From: an uncultured Collinsella sp.
GTDB taxonomy: Bacteria > Actinomycetota > Coriobacteriia > Coriobacteriales > Coriobacteriaceae
DNA length: 14,204 bases
Direction of reading: 5' to 3'
NCBI GenBank assembly: GCA_905197585.1
Contig: CAJJZO010000026.1
Location: 1 to 14,204 of the forward strand
Below are positions 6,152-12,013 of this stretch, piece after piece. The first letter of the stretch is position 1. Each line of letters starts with the position of its first letter. Both the position numbers and the translations under genes were made by a program. The notes below the pieces were generated by a model. That model made no database searches. It saw only the letters and a list, made by a program, of their open reading frames with translations, and was not told where the DNA came from.

Positions 6152-7066
6152 ATGGCCGACAATCGCAAGCGTGCGCCTCGTGGCGGCAAGCAGGCTGCTT
6201 CTAGCTCGCGTCCGATTCGCCGCAATGATCGCGCTGCCGCTCCTAAGGGCCAGCGCGATCGCGCCCAGGCCGCTCGTCCGCAGCGCGAGCGTGGCCGCGA
6301 CAACGTTCAGGCTCCCAAGGGCGAGTTTATCGAAGGCCGTCGTGCTGCCGCCGAGGCGCTACGCACCGGTTTTCCCATCAAGTGCGCGCTCATTGCCGAG
6401 GGCGGGGAGCGCGATGCTGCCTTGTCGCGCCTGGTCGACGACCTCAACGCCGCGGGTGTCCGCATTAAGTATGTGCCGCGCGCGCAGCTCGACGCACTGT
6501 CGAGCCATGGCGCTCACCAGGGCATTGCGCTCGAGGTTGGCAACTTCCCCTATGCCGATGTCGCCGGTATCCTCGACCGCGCGGGCGACGGTCCGGCGCT
6601 CGTCATCGTGCTCGACCATGTGACCGACGACGGTAACTTTGGCGCCATCGTGCGCTCCGCCGAGGTTGTGGGTGCGGCCGGCGTCATCATCGCCAACAAG
6701 CGCGCCGCCGGCGTGACCGTGGGCAGCTACAAGACTTCAGCCGGCGCCGTCATGCATCTGCCTATCGCGCAGGTGCCCAACATCGCCCGTGCGCTCGATG
6801 ACCTCAAGGCCGCCGGCTTTTGGGTGGGCGGTGCCTCCGAGCACGCCGAAGGCAGTTGCTGGGATGCTCCCTTCGAGGGTCGCGTGGCGCTCGTCATGGG
6901 GTCCGAGGGCGATGGCATCTCGCGCCTGGTGCTCGAGAAATGCGACTTTTTGACCAAGCTTCCCCAGCGCGGCATGACCGAGAGCCTCAATGTTGCCCAG
7001 GCGACCACGGCGCTGTGCTTTGAGTGGCTGCGCCGCAACGCCGGCGAGCTCATGGGGGAGGAGTAG
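6152..7066 (+). CDS. rlmB: RlmB/TrmH-family 23S rRNA 2'-O-ribose methyltransferase
   Basis: A 304-aa SPOUT methyltransferase. Residues 1-55 form a basic, low-complexity extension (Arg/Lys/Ala). Residues about 58-130 are the substrate-binding domain (FIEGRRAAAEAL; LSSHGAHQGIALEV). The knotted AdoMet domain has motif 1 LDHVTDDGNFGAIVRSAE (154-171, with N162 and R168), motif 2 MGSEGDGIS (249-257) and motif 3 SLNVAQA (278-284). The usual DP in motif 1 reads DD. E. coli RlmB methylates G2251 of 23S rRNA; the exact target here is inferred. I chose ATG 6152 because AGGAGG at 6139-6144 gives a 7-nt spacer; an upstream TTG in frame overlaps that site. rae1 follows 3 nt downstream. Confidence 0.92.
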   Translation: MADNRKRAPRGGKQAASSSRPIRRNDRAAAPKGQRDRAQAARPQRERGRDNVQAPKGEFIEGRRAAAEALRTGFPIKCALIAEGGERDAALSRLVDDLNAAGVRIKYVPRAQLDALSSHGAHQGIALEVGNFPYADVAGILDRAGDGPALVIVLDHVTDDGNFGAIVRSAEVVGAAGVIIANKRAAGVTVGSYKTSAGAVMHLPIAQVPNIARALDDLKAAGFWVGGASEHAEGSCWDAPFEGRVALVMGSEGDGISRLVLEKCDFLTKLPQRGMTESLNVAQATTALCFEWLRRNAGELMGEE

Positions 7067-7069
7067 CGC

Positions 7070-7747
7070 ATGTCCAAAAAGAACCGTGCCAAGTCCAAAG
7101 CCAAGCGCTTTGGCGAAGGCTCGGCCAAGCCGATTGTCTCGGCCGCGACCTACGGCGTGGGCGGCAATGCGTTTGCACAGGCTATCGCCGACCCAGTCTC
7201 GACGGTGCACTCCAACAAGCCCGAGCTGCTGGTGGTCGACGGTTACAACGTGATCCACTGCACGCCGCGCTACGAAAAGCTCGTGTACGACCATTCCGAC
7301 GATCCGTATTCCAGCGACGTTCACGATATGGCGCGCACCGCCCTCATCAACGACGTCGCCGCCTTTGCCCAGGGCCGCTACGAGGCCGTGATCGTGTTCG
7401 ACGGCGCGGGCAATATCTCCAGCGAGCGTCCCAACCTGCCGGCCCGCGGCGTGCGCATCGAGTTTTCGCCGACGGGCGTCTCTGCCGACACCGTGGTGCA
7501 GAAGCTCTGCATCGAGGCACGTGAGGAGGGCCGCGCGTGCTCCGTGGTATCGAGTGACGGTACAATCCAGGCCGTCGTCATGGGCAAGGGTGTCACGCGT
7601 ATCTCGAGCCGCATGCTGGTGGACGAGATCAAGCAGATCGATAACGACGTTCACGAGGCAGAGGAAGCTCCGCAGATCAAGATGACTTTGGGCAGTCGCC
7701 TGAGTCCCGATGCCCTGGCCAAGCTCAAGGCCCTGCGCGGGAGGTAG
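7070..7747 (+). CDS. rae1: NYN-domain endoribonuclease, Rae1/YacP family
   Basis: A 225-aa protein with a PIN-like NYN fold: VDGYNVI (56-62, D57), VFDG (109-112, D111), the SADT motif at 138-141 and VSSDGTIQ (160-167). B. subtilis Rae1 (YacP) cleaves mRNA in the ribosomal A site in a translation-dependent way. This copy has a basic N-terminal extension of about 50 residues and a C-terminal tail ending ALAKLKALRGR. It starts 3 nt after the rlmB stop, with GGAGGAG upstream. The rlmB-yacP pairing matches the Firmicute cluster mrnC-rlmB-yacP; no mini-III RNase gene is visible here. Activity is inferred by family. Confidence 0.88.
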   Translation: MSKKNRAKSKAKRFGEGSAKPIVSAATYGVGGNAFAQAIADPVSTVHSNKPELLVVDGYNVIHCTPRYEKLVYDHSDDPYSSDVHDMARTALINDVAAFAQGRYEAVIVFDGAGNISSERPNLPARGVRIEFSPTGVSADTVVQKLCIEAREEGRACSVVSSDGTIQAVVMGKGVTRISSRMLVDEIKQIDNDVHEAEEAPQIKMTLGSRLSPDALAKLKALRGR

Positions 7748-7748
7748 G

Positions 7749-7782
7749 GGAGTTGGCGGGGCAATGCTGCCTCGCTAACTCC
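7749..7782. terminator. Convergent-gene hairpin without U-tract
   Basis: A 15-bp stem (7749-7763 with 7768-7782, two G-U pairs in the plus-strand RNA) and a 4-nt loop lie between rae1 and the opposing kinase gene. The kinase stop codon (7777-7775) is inside the right arm. Neither strand has a good T-run after the stem, so termination would be weak or factor-assisted. Confidence 0.5.
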
Positions 7783-9115
7783 ATTCAGCGATGTCGACCA
7801 TTCTTTCGAGGCGCCATGTTAGCGCCTCTTTTAGATAAGGCAGTCTCGCTGCTAGGGCATCGTTTTTAGACAGAATCTCGATCGCCTCGTCAACGAAGCC
7901 TTCGAGTTTGCCGCCGTCAAACCAGCCCATGTCCTCGACGAGCAACATTTGTTTGGCGGGGCTTGAATGAAATTGTGCGCTGGTAAAACTGTGCTCTCCC
8001 GCCCTAAGCTCCTCTAGTGATATGTTGCACCAGAGTGATGAGCCCGAATCGAAGATGGGGGCTGGTCTGCAGGCCAGTGAGTTGACGTTTCGCACGAGGC
8101 CGAAGTTGCGCCAATGACGATCGTAGTTGGCAATGATGTCATCGCATACGATCATGCGGTCAAGGGCGTCTTTTATATCTGTCGCTCCAAGCTCCTCGCA
8201 GTTTGCTACATACCGTTCGTAATCGGTTAGTCGCTCGTCTGCATTTGCATGCTGGTTTACATAGAACGCAGGGACATATTCTTCTTCGTCAGTTAAGAAG
8301 ACATTGCATGTGCTCAAGGCGGAAGTACCCGCGCCTTCGAGCGAATAGGGTACATAATCGCAACCGTTTAGGATGCGACGGTGAAGTGCAGTCGCCACCA
8401 GCTCGTTATAAGGTTCCTGGTTTAGATGTGCACCTGCCTTGTGGAGGATTCGACGGTCACCCTCGCATGTCCAGTACTTTTGAAGATTGCCGTCCGAGGT
8501 GTTGTCAGGCTTTGCGGCAGCTGCCTTACCCTCCGGGGCGAAGGGTGCAATGGTTAGCGAGACGTCGTCAAAAGCATTATTGAAGAAATTGATATCTTCC
8601 CACGCGAGACCGGAGTCTTGGGGCCTAATCCAATACTGGTCGGATAAGGAGAGGCCAAGATTTCGCTGTACGAGTTCATCGGGAACATCGACTGCGGCTT
8701 CTGCAAGCAGGGAGGCTAGCCCAATGCGTGCGAGCGGGATACCGCGGCCGCGCCACCAGATGCGGAAGGAGTCGAGCGATACAGGTTTGCTGGGAGCAAA
8801 AACTCCAATAGGGGCGTGGGCACGATCGACGTCGGCGCCGATGTGGGTGAAGTCTTTCCGTGATCTGCTGTAGACCAGCTGGGCCACTTCGTGCGTGCGG
8901 TTCATGAGGGTAAACGTAATCTCGCTTTTTCCATGGCCTCGACGGGGGCGTCCCCCCGTTTTGGTCACGGAGCGGAGTCGTGCGTTGACGCTGTCTTTGT
9001 CGATGAGCCATACACCAGAAGCCTTGCGTGCCTCAAGTGCTCCGTTTTTTATGAGCTCTTGCACCCTGCGCGGGGTGATGTCGAGTAGCTCTGCAGCTTC
9101 CTTCGTGGTCAACAT
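7775..9115 (-). CDS. HTH-HipA fusion: excisionase-type DNA-binding domain plus HipA-like kinase
   Basis: A 446-aa protein. Residues 1-48 are a MerR/excisionase-type winged HTH (TTKEAAELLDITPRRVQELI, then VWLIDKDSVNARL). A basic linker (TGGRPRRGHGK, 53-63) leads to a HipA-like part: SFRIWWRGRGIPLARIGL (116-133); phosphate-loop-like SDGNLQK (207-213); K226 in ILHKAG; E234 in NQEPYNE; catalytic-loop-like IIANYDRHWRNFG (327-339, D332 and N337); metal-binding-like IFDSGSSLW (354-362, D356). This order follows HipA/CtkA-like kinases. Regulator and kinase are in one chain and no separate antitoxin gene is adjacent. ATG 9115 is preceded by AAGGG. Lower-GC codon use than rae1 suggests transfer. The kinase substrate and toxicity are unknown; an anti-phage or stress function is inference. 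Confidence 0.8.
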   Translation of the reverse strand: MLTTKEAAELLDITPRRVQELIKNGALEARKASGVWLIDKDSVNARLRSVTKTGGRPRRGHGKSEITFTLMNRTHEVAQLVYSRSRKDFTHIGADVDRAHAPIGVFAPSKPVSLDSFRIWWRGRGIPLARIGLASLLAEAAVDVPDELVQRNLGLSLSDQYWIRPQDSGLAWEDINFFNNAFDDVSLTIAPFAPEGKAAAAKPDNTSDGNLQKYWTCEGDRRILHKAGAHLNQEPYNELVATALHRRILNGCDYVPYSLEGAGTSALSTCNVFLTDEEEYVPAFYVNQHANADERLTDYERYVANCEELGATDIKDALDRMIVCDDIIANYDRHWRNFGLVRNVNSLACRPAPIFDSGSSLWCNISLEELRAGEHSFTSAQFHSSPAKQMLLVEDMGWFDGGKLEGFVDEAIEILSKNDALAARLPYLKEALTWRLERMVDIAEWS

Positions 9116-9131
9116 CGCGAAACCCTTCGCC

Positions 9132-9193
9132 AGAACGAATAGTTTTATCTATTCCATTGTAATTAAAACTATTCGTTCTAACGAATAGTTTTA
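9132..9193 (-). promoter_or_regulatory. Triple operator and promoter of the HTH-HipA fusion gene
   Basis: Three copies of AACGAATAGTTTTA: site 1 within 9132-9147 (forward), site 2 within 9164-9179 (reverse), site 3 at 9180-9193 (forward). Sites 1 and 2 form a perfect 16-bp inverted repeat with a 16-nt spacer. Sites 2 and 3 form a perfect 14-bp inverted repeat with 2 nt between them. A minus-strand -10 candidate TACAAT (9161-9156) lies between sites 1 and 2; the -35 is weak (TTCGTT, 9185-9180, 18-nt spacer). Site 1 lies near the start of transcription and sites 2-3 cover the spacer and -35. Autoregulation by the HTH of the kinase is inferred. Confidence 0.75.
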
Positions 9194-9217
9194 AGATGTG
9201 GTCGGTCAAAGGGTCTG

Positions 9218-9246
9218 TTGCGCCTCGTCCGCAATTCCTTTATTCT
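9218..9246 (+). promoter_or_regulatory. Putative promoter of tRNA-Thr
   Basis: TTGCGC (9218-9223), a 17-nt spacer and TATTCT (9241-9246) lie about 30 bp upstream of the mature tRNA 5' end. Confidence 0.6.
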
Positions 9247-9276
9247 TATCTGGCTTCGCGCGAAAGTGCCAAGTGT

Positions 9277-9351
9277 GCCAGTGTGGCGCAACGGTAGCGC
9301 AACTGATTTGTAATCAGTGGGTTGCAGGTTCGATTCCTGTCACTGGCTCCA
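9277..9351 (+). tRNA. tRNA-Thr (anticodon TGT), CCA encoded
   Basis: A full cloverleaf: acceptor GCCAGTG (9277-9283) with CACTGGC (9341-9347); D stem GCGC/GCGC (9286-9289, 9297-9300); anticodon stem ACTGA/TCAGT (9302-9306, 9314-9318) with loop TTTGTAA, so the anticodon is TGT at 9309-9311; T stem GCAGG/CCTGT (9324-9328, 9336-9340) with loop TTCGATT; discriminator T9348 followed by CCA. It reads ACA and probably other ACN codons. It marks the boundary between the HTH-HipA gene and the lower-GC accessory segment. Confidence 0.97.
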
Positions 9352-9361
9352 TTAACAAAAG

Positions 9362-9404
9362 CGCAGGTCAGAGCTTGTTTTCTCTGGTCTGCGTTCTTGT
9401 TTTT
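9362..9404 (+). terminator. Intrinsic terminator of tRNA-Thr
   Basis: A 12-bp stem (9362-9373 with 9382-9393, two wobble pairs in the RNA), an 8-nt loop, then TTCTTGTTTTT to 9404. It begins 11 nt after the CCA end. Confidence 0.88.
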
Positions 9405-9413
9405 AGGATGCTG

Positions 9414-9444
9414 TGTGCAACAGGCTGTGCAACGGCGTGTGCAA
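9414..9444. repeat. Three TGTGCAA direct repeats with 12-bp period
   Basis: TGTGCAA starts at 9414, 9426 and 9438, exactly 12 bp apart, immediately after the tRNA terminator. Regular spacing beside a tRNA 3' end resembles arm-type sites of a tyrosine-integrase attachment region, or iterons. No integrase gene is in the window, so this is a suggestion only. The rest of 9405-9518 shows no gene, only a short TTCAA-AA-TTGAA palindrome near 9460-9475. Confidence 0.45.
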
Positions 9445-9518
9445 TAAAACGGGTTTTAACTCTTCAAAATTGAAATGCGTATTCACAATCTCGTCACGTT
9501 TAGAACGTCTTGTCGATG

Positions 9519-10697
9519 TTATTCGGAATCGAAACCCCGTGCTTTCCGATCCATCCGGCGTATAGCTTGTCTCTCTGCTTGAACCATGCGACGCGCATGT
9601 TCCTCATGCGCTTTTGTGCAATATGATTTCTGTTTCTTAGTCGTCCTCCTCGGTTTTGACTGCTCCTTCTTCGCGGCCTCTGGGCTTGTAAGTGCGTGCA
9701 TCGTTTGCTGACGGATCTTGTAGGGACGTTTGCAGAGTTCACAAGAACGCCAGGCTTGATTGCTCTGAAGATATTCCAGAAGCTGCGCAGTAAATGCCCT
9801 GGTAAGACTCCCCGCAAATTGTTTTTCAGGTTCCAGGTCTATTTTTGCCAGTTTTAGAAGAGTGCGATCAAGGATGATGCGGCGATTTTCGGGATAAGGA
9901 TGCAGAGCGAGATCCAGAAAGGCGGCGAGGGGCGCTTCGAGCGATTCCAAGTAACGAGAGGCGACAATTCTTGCAGCGATGACATTCGGTTGTAAATCGT
10001 GCTCATTAATCTTTGAATTGATTTCTACGGGCAACTGACAAGCGACGGAAAGCTGGCCGAAGTGTTTCATGACGCTCTTGTTATTAGGCAATTTGGTCAG
10101 CAGCTTAATTGTCATGTCATAAGCCTTTGGCCCAAACGCAGATTTACACGCGAAGAGAAGCGCTGCGACTTGCATGATAGATATGGTAGAAAGCAGGTCA
10201 TCCATCAGAATGACTTGCTCGTTATTCTTCCTTATACCCTGAATCAGGTTTGCCGCTTCTGTACCAGCTGAACCGTCGCGTCCTTTGTAGTGATTAAACA
10301 ACGATAAATCAAAGGCGTCTCTGATTTCGACACTTCTTTGTGAACCGTCTAGTGCGTCTTGCCATTTTTCAAAGCCGTCACCTATCGGATTGTCAGAGAA
10401 CTCATCGTTAGAGATATATCGTTTTTCAACCCGCTCAAACTCTCCGGCGTAGGGTGAAACGGGGAGACCGTAGGCTTCGATGAAACGTTTGACTTCACCG
10501 AAGTCACTCGTATCTAAATTGAGTAGGGCACCCGTTGCAAAGCCGTCTGGAAGACCGTATGCCTTGGCTCCGGCTTTGCAAAGGAACGCCGGACGCTCTG
10601 AGCCGTCGAAATTGACGCAAATCAGTCGGGCAATTGGCAATGTCCAAGGGATTAAGTCGTCGTTAGTGGTGGGAACTTTAATTTTTCCTGTACTCAT
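9519..10697 (-). CDS. Unrecognised 392-aa protein with C-terminal CxxC...CxxxH motif
   Basis: I do not recognise this family. ATG 10697 follows AGAGGAG with a 5-nt spacer, and a good promoter lies upstream, so it is a real gene. The N-terminal ~150 residues are mixed and acidic. Residues about 165-300 look mainly helical. Near the C-terminus C319 and C322 (CELCKRPYKI) are separated by a 37-residue Lys/Arg-rich linker from C360 and H364 (YCTKAHEEHARRM), followed by a basic helix to the end. This resembles a split zinc-binding finger and suggests nucleic-acid binding, but the spacing is unusually long. No transmembrane segment or signal peptide is apparent. Base composition is lower in GC than the central operon. 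It is transcribed divergently from an HTH/262-aa gene pair. Confidence 0.8.
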   Translation of the reverse strand: MSTGKIKVPTTNDDLIPWTLPIARLICVNFDGSERPAFLCKAGAKAYGLPDGFATGALLNLDTSDFGEVKRFIEAYGLPVSPYAGEFERVEKRYISNDEFSDNPIGDGFEKWQDALDGSQRSVEIRDAFDLSLFNHYKGRDGSAGTEAANLIQGIRKNNEQVILMDDLLSTISIMQVAALLFACKSAFGPKAYDMTIKLLTKLPNNKSVMKHFGQLSVACQLPVEINSKINEHDLQPNVIAARIVASRYLESLEAPLAAFLDLALHPYPENRRIILDRTLLKLAKIDLEPEKQFAGSLTRAFTAQLLEYLQSNQAWRSCELCKRPYKIRQQTMHALTSPEAAKKEQSKPRRTTKKQKSYCTKAHEEHARRMVQAERQAIRRMDRKARGFDSE

Positions 10698-10746
10698 AAG
10701 TGCTCCTCTAGCTGCTCAAAGCCCGTTAAACTCCATTCTGCTAAAA

Positions 10747-10775
10747 ATAATAGTTAGCGCCATGTCGCAGGTCAA
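10747..10775 (-). promoter_or_regulatory. Sigma-70-type promoter of the 392-aa gene
   Basis: On the minus strand TTGACC (10775-10770), a 17-nt spacer and TATTAT (10752-10747): five of six matches in both hexamers with ideal spacing. Predicted start near 10740, giving a leader of about 43 nt. Confidence 0.8.
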
Positions 10776-10800
10776 GTAGTGTGAACTACGTAAACCACAC
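10776..10800. promoter_or_regulatory. Overlapping palindromes in the divergent intergenic region
   Basis: GTAGT-GTGA-ACTAC (10776-10789) overlaps a second inverted pair GTGTG (10779-10783) with CACAC (10796-10800). They abut the -35 of the 392-aa gene and lie 17 bp before the HTH gene start. They are candidate operators for the small HTH protein, by position only. Confidence 0.45.
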
Positions 10801-10817
10801 GAACGAAAGGAGTTCAG

Positions 10818-11066
10818 ATGAACGATATAAACGCGAATCAAATGAGCACTGTGATGCGTAAGGAATGGTGTCGAGCTTTGAACAAGATTCCGTATGCTTG
10901 TGTCACAGCGCGTGATATCGCAATGCTCATGAACGTTTGTAAGACGACTTCAATTGAGATTCTAAAAGCAGCGGGTGGAATCAAGATCGGTCGGGCCTGG
11001 CGCGTCGACAAAGCTGACCTGATCACATACCTTGCCGGTCTGGAGTGCGATAACAATGACCGCTAA
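10818..11066 (+). CDS. Small excisionase-type HTH protein
   Basis: An 82-aa protein with one winged HTH of the excisionase/MerR-like kind: VTARDIAMLMNVCKTTSIEI (about residues 29-48), then a short wing GGIKIGRAWRVDKADLITYL (53-72). AAAGGAG stands 5 nt before ATG 10818. Such proteins act as recombination directionality factors or as small repressors. With no integrase beside it, a regulator of this divergent locus is at least as likely. Its last 11 nt overlap the next gene, which suggests coupled expression. Confidence 0.82.
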   Translation: MNDINANQMSTVMRKEWCRALNKIPYACVTARDIAMLMNVCKTTSIEILKAAGGIKIGRAWRVDKADLITYLAGLECDNNDR

Positions 11067-11844
11067 GACCGTAGCCTCACTGCTCGACGCCGCGTTACCC
11101 GTTGGCGGTACGCGCGGCGTCGCCGCGCCCGTCGCCGACGCGTGTGGCGCTGCCGAGCGTACCGCCAACGGTCCTGCGCTTGTCGATAATACTGGCTCAG
11201 CGTGCAAGATGGACTCCATGGATGGTGCCAATGCCCCCACCCCCATCATCCATATCAAGACGACTGTCACCCCTGAAGAGTGGTTGTTGCTCTGCAAGAA
11301 AGAGGGCTCGAGGAATGAGGGACGGGGTGTGGGGGTGAGGAATACTCCGAAACTGATTGAAGAGGAGAGCTCTAAAAGACTTGAGAAGATAGCGAGGAGC
11401 CAAGAAGCAATTGATGACGATTGGTTCGTGAAGGGGAAATGGCTCTGGGTTACCGGCAAGGATCAAGATGAAGCTGCAGTTGAAGCGACGTTGAAGGCGA
11501 TTGCAACGGGATCTGAGTTCGAGTTCGCTTCGGCGAAACAAATGGTGTCAGCCTGGAATAGCGCTGATTTGTACGGCTCGAACAACAAAGACAGGACTTT
11601 GGATAAGTATCGCTCGGTTCAGAACCTGCTAGTGTCGTATCTGGGTTATTCGAGGGACAAGACAGAAGTCAGCATGCTGTACGAGCTTCTCGACGAGCGT
11701 CGTCTAAATAAACTTGCGACCATTCTGTCGTCGATTTATTCAGGAAAGGAGCTGCGTAGCTACTATCTGCGTCTCGGCGCTAAAGCGGAAGAAGTCGACA
11801 AGCTGTTTGACTGTTTAAAGAAAACGGTTTGCACGACTGCGTAA
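11056..11844 (+). CDS. Unrecognised 262-aa protein coupled to the HTH gene
   Basis: No family is recognised. ATG 11056 overlaps the HTH gene by 11 nt, with GGAG 10 nt upstream; an in-frame TTG at 11032 is less likely. Residues 15-39 (PVGGTRGVAAPVADACGAAE and on) are low-complexity, Ala/Gly-rich and encoded by a GC-rich 73-bp palindrome unlike the rest of the gene. Residues about 62-85 (IIHIKTTVTPEEWLLLCKKE) and the helical C-terminal part (about 100-255, charged, with KYRSVQNLLVSYLGYSRDK at 184-202) look like ordinary folded protein. No membrane segment, nuclease or ATPase motif is visible. Context: an HTH partner, a divergent unknown gene, and a restriction gene downstream. Confidence 0.75.
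   Translation: MTAKTVASLLDAALPVGGTRGVAAPVADACGAAERTANGPALVDNTGSACKMDSMDGANAPTPIIHIKTTVTPEEWLLLCKKEGSRNEGRGVGVRNTPKLIEEESSKRLEKIARSQEAIDDDWFVKGKWLWVTGKDQDEAAVEATLKAIATGSEFEFASAKQMVSAWNSADLYGSNNKDRTLDKYRSVQNLLVSYLGYSRDKTEVSMLYELLDERRLNKLATILSSIYSGKELRSYYLRLGAKAEEVDKLFDCLKKTVCTTA
11099..11171. repeat. Cloverleaf-like 73-bp palindrome inside a coding sequence
   Basis: Perfect 15-bp outer arms, 11099-11113 and 11157-11171 (CCGTTGGCGGTACGC and its complement), enclose smaller hairpins: CGCGGCG-T-CGCCGCG (11113-11127, sharing one base with the outer arm), CGTC-GCC-GACG (11130-11140) and GGC-GCT-GCC (11146-11154). It sits in frame within the first 40 codons of the 262-aa gene and is much richer in GC than the surroundings. 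It looks like an inserted palindromic element. Confidence 0.75.
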
Positions 11845-11873
11845 TGATCATCATCGACATTCGAATATAGTTG

Positions 11874-11896
11874 AGCCCGGCTATGCTGGGCTTTTT
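11874..11896 (+). terminator. Intrinsic terminator after the 262-aa gene
   Basis: AGCCCGGC (11874-11881) pairs with GCTGGGCT (11885-11892) over 8 bp with one G-U and a tight loop, followed by T-run to 11896. It lies 30 bp after the stop codon. Confidence 0.82.
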
Positions 11897-11951
11897 GATA
11901 AGAGGTTGCTAATACTGTATTTCTCTTCGCCGATTCGCCTTCAAATGAGCA

Positions 11952-11979
11952 TTAACCGATAAATGACTTTATCTAAAAT
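11952..11979 (+). promoter_or_regulatory. Promoter with palindromic spacer for the Type ISP gene
   Basis: TTAACC (11952-11957) and TAAAAT (11974-11979) are 16 nt apart. The spacer is itself a palindrome GATAAA-TGAC-TTTATC (11958-11973), an ideal place for a repressor. The expected start near 11986 leaves a leader of about 28 nt before ATG 12014. No dedicated controller gene is evident. Confidence 0.55.
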
Positions 11980-12013
11980 GATGACATCTGAGCTGTAACG
12001 AAGGAGCCGCTAT

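Noticed and set aside
9198..9473. A 91-codon plus-strand frame over the tRNA
   Set aside because: It consists of the tRNA, its promoter and its terminator read as codons.
11319..11340. G-rich run that could form a quadruplex
   Set aside because: Only three G-runs of three or more are present; the fourth is GG, so a stable three-layer quadruplex is not supported, and the stretch is ordinary coding sequence.
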